Source: Urophycis tenuis
Taxonomy: Eukaryota > Chordata > Actinopteri > Gadiformes > Phycidae
Assembly: GCA_036785325.1 (NCBI GenBank)
Contig: JAXIVH010000042.1
Location: 2,038,989-2,102,988 of the forward strand
DNA: 64,000 nucleotides
Reading direction: 5' to 3'
Shown here: piece after piece, positions 56,117 through 64,000 of the stretch
How positions within the stretch are numbered: the stretch's first letter is position 1
How the letters are laid out: each line of letters starts with the position of its first letter
Program-made: the position numbers and the translations under genes
Notes under the pieces: generated by a model
Seen by the model: the letters and a program-made list of their open reading frames with translations, nothing else
Database searches by the model: none
Told to the model about the DNA's origin: nothing

Positions 56117-58847
56117 GGTTCGTTAGAGTTATCTCGATGACCCCCCCCACCTCATCCAACGACTCGGTAGTTGAATAGGGGATCAAAGGCAGTTGCACTC
56201 GCCAATATCTAGTCATCCGCAGCTCTCTTTTCCCATATTACCAAGAATGAAGTAAAACGAAATGGTTATCTGTCTTGTTGTGATATAACCGCTGATTTGG
56301 AGATATAGACTTGTTTTTCCTTTTCCCAAAGGTTTTCTTTGTTCCAAGATGGAGGTCAATCTAGTTTGATTGAAGGTACTTCCAATGCATTGGTATATTT
56401 ACTTATTTGAATAAAGACGAGTCACAGCTGGAGTGAGACTTTTCTTTTCCATTTCTATTTTAGTATAAACGTGCTATCGAAATATTAGGACACGTCATCA
56501 GTAGTGGACCCTGGGATCATAGGGTGTTTCTGGCCATTGTCACTATACACCCTCACCCAAGGGAGGCCCCCCCGAGAGTGATCAATTCTCAAGGTGTGTC
56601 GTTTCCGAAATGGAATTGGTATTGGGTTTAAGCTTTTTTAGGAGTGATCATTTGTTGAGGTAACGTCGAGGTAAGTAAAGGTAAGTAAAACACTTTTTAG
56701 GATACATTGTTTTGGTTATGGAGAGGAGGGGGCACATACTTACCCCCTGACCAGCACAAACCAGTTGTTAACACCGCTAGGTAGCCCTGGTTTGGCCAAT
56801 CAGGGCCGGAGCTTGGTTCTTGTCCTCTGTTGGGTCCAGATGAACTAGCAGAAAACTGGGGTCACGAAGGACCGAGGCCAGCCGTGACAAAGCACTGCCT
56901 CCACGGTCCCCCAATGCAGCTATCCTCAGCGATGGGTGTCCAGACCTAGGAAAGACCAAGACCAGCCCCGACCAGCGGTGCCTTCCCAGTCGGTCCCAGG
57001 GTAGGAAAGGCCAAGGCCAGCCGCGACTAAGCACTGCCTCCCTGGCCCCTCCAGGACCCCATGCCGAACAGCCTGTTAATAACAATTCCTGTGCCCCATA
57101 CACCGCGCGACTACAGAGATTGTGTAGGAAGTTGACCTTAGAGAAGACACAATGGCTTACTTTCCTCACCCAAAACAACAATTTCTTGGGGTAGTCTATT
57201 CTCGCCGTAGGTACTTCGGTAATGGGTTTTTTTGTGAAAAGTTTTCCGGATGAAATGCATGCTGGGTAATTGTCTTCTTCCTCCAATATGTCAAGTGTAG
57301 GTTAAGGTTAGGGTAGATTTAGGGGTAGAGTTAGCAGTTAACCTTAACGTTAGGTTTGAAGTAAATGGGAGGGGTTACGGTTTAGGGTTAAGGTTAGGGT
57401 TAAGGTTAGGGTTACGGTTAGGGCTAAGGTTAGGGCTAAGGTTAGAGTAAGGGTTAGGGTTAGCGTTACGGTTAGGGTAAGGTTAGGGTTAGGGTTAGAG
57501 GTTAGGGGTTAGGGGTTAGGGTTAAGATGAGGGCTGAGGTTAGGGTTAAGGTTAGGGCTGAGGGTAGGGTTAGGTTTAAGGTTAGGGATAAGGTTAGGGT
57601 TGGGGTTACGGCTGAGATTGGGGTTAAGGTTAGGGTTGAGGTTAGGGTTAGTGTTATGGATAAGGTTAGGTTAAGTGTTAGGGCCAAGGTTAGGGTTAAG
57701 GTTATGGTTAAGATTAGGGTTAGGGCTAGAATTAGGGTTAGGGCTAAGGTTAGGGTTAGGGTTATGGCTGAGGTTAGGGTTAAGGTTAGGTTTGAGGTTA
57801 GTGTTAAGGTTAGGGCCAAGGTTAGGGTTAGGGTTAAGGTTAGGGTTAGGGCTAAGGTTAGGGTTAGGGTTATGGCTGAGGCTAGGGTTAGGGCTAAAGT
57901 TAGGGCAAAGGTTAGAGTTAGGGTTAGCGTTAGAGTTAGGGTAGGGTTAGTGTTGGAGGTTAGGGTAGGCTTAGGGTTAGAGTTAGAGTAGGGGTTAGGG
58001 TTAGAGTTAGAGTAAGGGTTAGGGTTAGTGTTAAGGCTAAGGTTAGGGGTTGAGGTTAGTGTTAAGATTAGGGCCAAGGTAAGGGTTAGTGTTAGGGTTG
58101 AGTTAGGGTTAGGGCTAAGGTTAGGCCTATGGTTAGGGTTGGGGTTGAGGTTATCCCTAGGGTTAGAGTTAGAGCTAGAGATTGAGGAAGGTAGAGTCAA
58201 GGTGAGACAGTCTGTACGGACTGAACTCACCCCCGCCGGATCGGGCTAGTACACTCTATCTCCCCCAACTCCCTCATTTCCATGAGGGAAGACAGGGGAG
58301 AAGAGATGGGAGGAGTATATATATTTAATATATATTTTTTTAGTAAATAAATACATCGAGAGACTCACAGCTGGAGTGGGTTTTAATCTTTGTATTCAAG
58401 GTTGTTCCTCCTCTTTTGATTCCTCGCTGGTGGTGCGTCGTCTCCACCTAGTGGTCGTTTTGTGAAGAAGAGTTATAGAAATAGAAATAGAAATACTCTA
58501 TTGTTCCCAGGTTGGGAAATTGCATTAATAGGTAAGTAATAATAATAATAACAATAATAATAGGTAATTGCAATAGTTGGTAAGGTAATCTATATTTAAT
58601 TTATTTATTTATATTTTTATATTTATTTAGTCTATTTATTTATTCATTTTTGTTTATTTATTTATTTAGATAAAGAAGATCACAGCTGGAGTGAGTTTTT
58701 AGTCTTTGTGTTAAAGGCTGGTTGCCTTCTTTTGATTCTTCAGTGGTGGTCCATCGCCTCCATCTAGTGGTCGTTTTGTGAAGAACAGTTGGTAAGGTAA
58801 TATAAATGGGTTGTGTAGAGAGCCCGTTCTTTCGATGGCCCTGGCTC
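56117..58847 (+). repeat. Unit 24, long, 48-bp deletion in tract
   Basis: Tract 57302-58181. Same 48-bp deletion as U23 and U25, but with the long tail (subfamily L2). A private GACACAATGG near 57146 removes a minus-strand TGA and lengthens the open frame over the GC-rich block to 169 codons, still without an ATG. Confidence 0.95.
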
Positions 58848-60878
58848 GGTTAGGTTCGTTAGAGTTATCTCGATGACCCCCCCCCACCTCATCCAACGAC
58901 TCGGTAGTTGAATAGGGGATCAAAGGCAGTTGCACTCGCCAATATCTAGTCATCCGCAGCTCTCTTTTCCCATATTACCAAGAATGAAGTAAAACGAAAT
59001 GGTTATCTGTCTTGTTGTGATATAACCGCTGATTTGGAGATATAGACTTGTTTTTCCTTTTCCCAAAGGTTTTCTTTGTTCCAAGATGGAGGTCAATCTA
59101 GTTTGATTGAAGGTACTTCCAATGCATTGGTATATTTACTTATTTGAATAAAGACGAGTCACAGCTGGAGTGAGACTTTTCTTTTCCATTTCTATTTTAG
59201 TATAAACGTGCTATCGAAATATTAGGACACGTCATCAGTAGTGGACCCTGGGATCATAGGGTGTTTCTGGCCATTGTCACTATACACCCTCACCCAAGGG
59301 AGGCCCCCCCGAGAGTGATCAATTCTCAAGGTGTGTCGTTTCCGAAATGGAATTGGTATTGGGTTTAAGCTTTTTTAGGAGTGATCATTTGTTGAGGTAA
59401 CGTCGAGGTAAGTAAAGGTAAGTAAAACACTTTTTAGGATACATTGTTTTGGTTATGGAGAGGAGGGGGCACATACTTACCCCCTGACCAGCACAAACCA
59501 GTTGTTAACACCGCTAGGTAGCCCTGGTTTGGCCAATCAGGGCCGGAGCTTGGTTCTTGTCCTCTGTTGGGTCCAGATGAACTAGCAGAAAACTGGGGTC
59601 ACGAAGGACCGAGGCCAGCCGTGACAAAGCACTGCCTCCACGGTCCCCCAATGCAGCTATCCTCAGCGATGGGTGTCCAGACCTAGGAAAGACCAAGACC
59701 AGCCCCGACCAGCGGTGCCTTCCCAGTCGGTCCCAGGGTAGGAAAGGCCAAGGCCAGCCGCGACTAAGCACTGCCTCCCTGGCCCCTCCAGGACCCCATG
59801 CCGAACAGCCTGTTAATAACAATTCCTGTGCCCCATACACCGCGCGACTACAGAGATTGTGTAGGAAGTTGACCTTAGAGAAGACTCAATGGCTTACTTT
59901 CCTCACCCAAAACAACAATTTCTTGGGGTAGTCTATTCTCGCCGTAGGTACTTCGGTAATGGGTTTTTTTGTGAAAAGTTTTCCGGATGAAATGCATGCT
60001 GGGTAATTGTCTTCTTCCTCCAATATGTCAAGTGTAGGTTAAGGTTAGGGTAGATTTAGGGGTAGAGTTAGCAGTTAACCTTAACGTTAGGTTTGAAGTA
60101 AATGGGAGGGGTTACGGTTTAGGGTTAAGGTTAGGGTTAAGGTTAGGGTTACGGTTAGGGCTAAGGTTAGGGCTAAGGTTAGAGTAAGGGTTAGGGTTAG
60201 CGTTACGGTTAGGGTAAGGTTAGGGTTAGGGTTAGAGGTTAGGGGTTAGGGGTTAGGGTTAAGATGAGGGCTGAGGTTAGGGTTAAGGTTAGGGCTGAGG
60301 GTAGGGTTAGGTTTAAGGTTAGGGATAAGGTTAGGGTTGGGGTTACGGCTGAGATTGGGGTTAAGGTTAGGGTTGAGGTTAGGGTTAGTGTTATGGATAA
60401 GGTTAGGTTAAGTGTTAGGGCCAAGGTTAGGGTTAAGGTTATGGTTAAGATTAGGGTTAGGGCTAGAATTAGGGTTAGGGCTAAGGTTAGGGTTAGGGTT
60501 ATGGCTGAGGTTAGGGTTAAGGTTAGGTTTGAGGTTAGTGTTAAGGTTAGGGCCAAGGTTAGGGTTAGGGTTAAGGTTAGGGTTAGGGCTAAGGTTAGGG
60601 TTAGGGTTATGGCTGAGGCTAGGGTTAGGGCTAAAGTTAGGGCAAAGGTTAGAGTTAGGGTTAGCGTTAGAGTTAGGGTAGGGTTAGTGTTGGAGGTTAG
60701 GGTAGGCTTAGGGTTAGAGTTAGAGTAGGGGTTAGGGTTAGAGTTAGAGTAGGGGTTAGGGTTAGTGTTAAGGCTAAGGTTAGGGGTTGAGGTTAGTGTT
60801 AAGATTAGGGCCAAGGTAAGGGTTAGTGTTAGGGTTGAGTTAGGGTTAGGGCTAAGGTTAGGCCTATGGTTAGGGTTG
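58848..60878 (+). repeat. Unit 25, short, 48-bp deletion in tract
   Basis: Tract 60039-60878. Same 48-bp deletion as U23 and U24, nine-C run, and the standard short junction. Confidence 0.95.
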
Positions 60879-63657
60879 GGTTCGTTAGAGTTATCTCGAT
60901 GACCCCCCCCACCTCATCCAACGACTCGGTAGTTGAATAGGGGATCAAAGGCAGTTGCACTCGCCAATATCTAGTCATCCGCAGCTCTCTTTTCCCATAT
61001 TACCAAGAATGAAGTAAAACGAAATGGTTATCTGTCTTGTTGTGATATAACCGCTGATTTGGAGATATAGACTTGTTTTTCCTTTTCCCAAAGGTTTTCT
61101 TTGTTCCAAGATGGAGGTCAATCTAGTTTGATTGAAGGTACTTCCAATGCATTGGTATATTTACTTATTTGAATAAAGACGAGTCACAGCTGGAGTGAGA
61201 CTTTTCTTTTCCATTTCTATTTTAGTATAAACGTGCTATCGAAATATTAGGACACGTCATCAGTAGTGGACCCTGGGATCATAGGGTGTTTCTGGCCATT
61301 GTCACTATACACCCTCACCCAAGGGAGGCCCCCCCGAGAGTGATCAATTCTCAAGGTGTGTCGTTTCCGAAATGGAATTGGTATTGGGTTTAAGCTTTTT
61401 TAGGAGTGATCATTTGTTGAGGTAACGTCGAGGTAAGTAAAGGTAAGTAAAACACTTTTTAGGATACATTGTTTTGGTTATGGAGAGGAGGGGGCACATA
61501 CTTACCCCCTGACCAGCACAAACCAGTTGTTAACACCGCTAGGTAGCCCTGGTTTGGCCAATCAGGGCCGGAGCTTGGTTCTTGTCCTCTGTTGGGTCCA
61601 GATGAACTAGCAGAAAACTGGGGTCACGAAGGACCGAGGCCAGCCGTGACAAAGCACTGCCTCCACGGTCCCCCAATGCAGCTATCCTCAGCGATGGGTG
61701 TCCAGACCTAGGAAAGACCAAGACCAGCCCCGACCAGCGGTGCCTTCCCAGTCGGTCCCAGGGTAGGAAAGGCCAAGGCCAGCCGCGACTAAGCACTGCC
61801 TCCCTGGCCCCTCCAGGACCCCATGCCGAACAGCCTGTTAATAACAATTCCTGTGCCCCATACACCGCGCGACTACAGAGATTGTGTAGGAAGTTGACCT
61901 TAGAGAAGACTCAATGGCTTACTTTCCTCACCCAAAACAACAATTTCTTGGGGTAGTCTATTCTCGCCGTGGGTACTTCGGTAATGGGTTTTGTTGTGAA
62001 AAGTTTTCCGGATGAAATGCATGCTGGGTAATTGTCTTCTTCCTCCAATATGTCAAGTGTAGGTTAAGGTTAGGGTAGATTTAGGGGTAGAGTTAGCAGT
62101 TAACCTTAACGTTAGGTTTGAAGTAAATGGGAGGGGTTGCGGTTAGGGTTAAGGTTAGGGCTGAGGTTAGGGTTAGGTATAAGGTTACGGTTTAGGGTTA
62201 AGGTTAGGGTTAAGGTTAGGGTTACGGTTAGGGCTAAGGTTAGGGCTAAGGTTAGAGTAAGGGTTAGGGTTAGCGTTACGGTTAGGGTAAGGTTAGGGTT
62301 AGGGTTAGAGGTTAGGGGTTAGGGGTTAGGGTTAAGATGAGGGCTGAGGTTAGGGTTAAGGTTAGGGCTGAGGGTAGGGTTAGGTTTAAGGTTAGGGATA
62401 AGGTTAGGGTTGGGGTTACGGCTGAGATTGGGGTTAAGGTTAGGGTTGAGGTTAGGGTTAGTGTTATGGATAAGGTTAGGTTAAGTGTTAGGGCCAAGGT
62501 TAGGGTTAAGGTTATGGTTAAGATTAGGGTTAGGGCTAGAATTAGGGTTAGGGCTAAGGTTAGGGTTAGGGTTATGGCTGAGGTTAGGGTTAAGGTTAGG
62601 TTTGAGGTTAGGGTTAAGGTTAGGGCCAAGGTTAGGGTTAGGGTTAAGGTTAGGGTTAGGGCTAAGGTTAGGGTTAGGGTTATGGCTGAGGCTAGGGTTA
62701 GGGCTAAAGTTAGGGCAAAGGTTAGAGTTAGGGTTAGCGTTAGAGTTAGGGTAGGGTTAGTGTTGGAGGTTAGGGTAGGCTTAGGGTTAGAGTTAGAGTA
62801 GGGGTTAGGGTTAGAGTTAGAGTAAGGGTTAGGGTTAGTGTTAAGGCTAAGGTTAGGGGTTGAGGTTAGTGTTAAGATTAGGGCCAAGGTAAGGGTTAGT
62901 GTTAGGGTTGAGTTAGGGTTAGGGCTAAGGTTAGGCCTATGGTTAGGGTTGGGGTTGAGGTTATCCCTAGGGTTAGAGTTAGAGCTAGAGATTGAGGAAG
63001 GTAGAGTCAAGGTGAGACAGTCTGTACGGACTGAACTCACCCCCGCCGGATCGGGCTAGTACACTCTATCTCCCCCAACTCCCTCATTTCCATGAGGGAA
63101 GACAGGGGAGAAGAGATGGGAGGAGTATATATATTTAATATATATTTTTTTAGTAAATAAATACATCGAGAGACTCACAGCTGGAGTGGGTTTTAATCTT
63201 TGTATTCAAGGTTGTTCCTCCTCTTTTGATTCCTCGCTGGTGGTGCGTCGTCTCCACCTAGTGGTCGTTTTGTGAAGAAGAGTTATAGAAATAGAAATAG
63301 AAATACTCTATTGTTCCCAGGTTGGGAAATTGCATTAATAGGTAAGTAATAATAATAATAACAATAATAATAGGTAATTGCAATAGTTGGTAAGGTAATC
63401 TATATTTAATTTATTTATTTATATTTTTATATTTATTTAGTCTATTTATTTATTCATTTTTGTTTATTTATTTATTTAGATAAAGAAGATCACAGCTGGA
63501 GTGAGTTTTTAGTCTTTGTGTTAAAGGCTGGTTGCCTTCTTTTGATTCTTCAGTGGTGGTCCATCGCCTCCATCTAGTGGTCGTTTTGTGAAGAACAGTT
63601 GGTAAGGTAATATAAATGGGTTGTGTAGAGAGCCCGTTCTTTCGATGGCCCTGGCTC
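60879..63657 (+). repeat. Unit 26, long
   Basis: Tract 62064-62991. Lacks the 48-bp deletion of the three units before it. GCCGTGGGTACTTC near 61967 is private. GAGGTTAGGGTTAAGG in mid-tract resembles U2, U16, U18 and U20, while the tail is L2, so this unit is mosaic. Confidence 0.95.
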
Positions 63658-64000
63658 GGTTAGGTTCGTTAGAGTTATCTCGATGACCCCCCCCCACCTC
63701 ATCCAACGACTCGGTAGTTGAATAGGGGATCAAAGGCAGTTGCACTCGCCAATATCTAGTCATCCGCAGCTCTCTTTTCCCATATTACCAAGAATGAAGT
63801 AAAACGAAATGGTTATCTGTCTTGTTGTGATATAACCGCTGATTTGGAGATATAGACTTGTTTTTCCTTTTCCCAAAGGTTTTCTTTGTTCCAAGATGGA
63901 GGTCAATCTAGTTTGATTGAAGGTACTTCCAATGCATTGGTATATTTACTTATTTGAATAAAGACGAGTCACAGCTGGAGTGAGACTTTTCTTTTCCATT
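63658..64000 (+). repeat. Unit 27, partial (window edge)
   Basis: First 343 bp of another unit, with a nine-C run. It is cut by the end of the window just after the first TCACAGCTGGAGTG element, so its class cannot be told. Confidence 0.93.

Larger units (their letters stand above)
1..64000 (+). repeat. Telomere-derived macrosatellite array (26 full units + 1 partial)
   Basis: The whole window is one uninterrupted head-to-tail array. The same landmark (end of a GC-rich block) recurs at 666, 3450, 6234, 9019, 11804, 14590, 16663, 18736, 20809, 22882, 24955, 27028, 29814, 31887, 33948, 36009, 38755, 40828, 43614, 46398, 49182, 51967, 54752, 56777, 59514 and 61539. The spacings are about 2.785 kb (long units) or 2.073 kb (short units), with a few shorter variants. 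Copies differ by eye at only a handful of positions plus small indels. Every unit carries about 0.9 kb of degenerate TTAGGG-like DNA with the G-rich strand on +. No gene, transposon insertion or inverted unit interrupts the array. Both ends of the window lie inside it, so its full length is unknown. Subtelomeric location is inferred from the telomere-like core; an interstitial satellite is the alternative. Confidence 0.97.

Noticed and set aside
1..64000. CRISPR array or bacterial repeat system
   Set aside because: Kilobase units without short spacer-repeat structure, a TTAGGG-rich core, no prokaryotic genes and eukaryote-type motifs all argue against it.
1..64000. Ribosomal RNA intergenic spacer array
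   Set aside because: No 18S, 5.8S, 28S or 5S-like sequence is recognisable in any unit on either strand.

Overview
This window is a eukaryotic tandem satellite array, with no supportable protein-coding or RNA gene. It consists of 26 complete head-to-tail units plus one partial unit, all in the same orientation, with no other sequence inserted between them. The core of every unit is about 0.9 kb of degenerate TTAGGG-type DNA, with the G-rich strand always on +. This points to an animal with TTAGGG telomeres, most likely a vertebrate, and to a subtelomeric or interstitial telomere-derived macrosatellite. The species cannot be named from the sequence alone.

Unit layout (coordinates of unit 1): about 1-640, moderately AT-rich non-repetitive DNA; about 640-1000, a GC-rich block with an NF-Y-type CCAAT box, three degenerate ~45-bp repeats and an ATG-less open frame on the minus strand; 1000-1190, a linker ending in a ZNF143-like core; 1191-2118, the telomere-like tract; 2119-2784, a tail with two hairpins, a TATA-like AT stretch, (TAA)n and (TTTA)n runs, and two diverged copies of a ~104-bp module, each with a partial CTCF-like motif.

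There are two length classes. Fourteen long units (about 2.73-2.79 kb) keep the tail. Twelve short units (about 2.03-2.08 kb) lack about 711 bp covering the end of the telomere-like tract and the whole tail, and all share one identical junction. Order: long U1-U5; short U6-U11; long U12; short U13-U15; long U16; short U17; long U18-U22; short U23; long U24; short U25; long U26; partial U27. The long units split into two tail subfamilies by linked variants. Rare variants show larger duplications, notably U1-U4 against U19-U22 at a constant 42,948-bp offset. A 48-bp deletion shared by neighbouring short and long units shows exchange between the classes.

The array could work as a repeated chromatin or transcription platform, such as TERRA-like transcription toward a telomere or CTCF-type boundary repeats. 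That is inference: the sequence shows only motifs and architecture.
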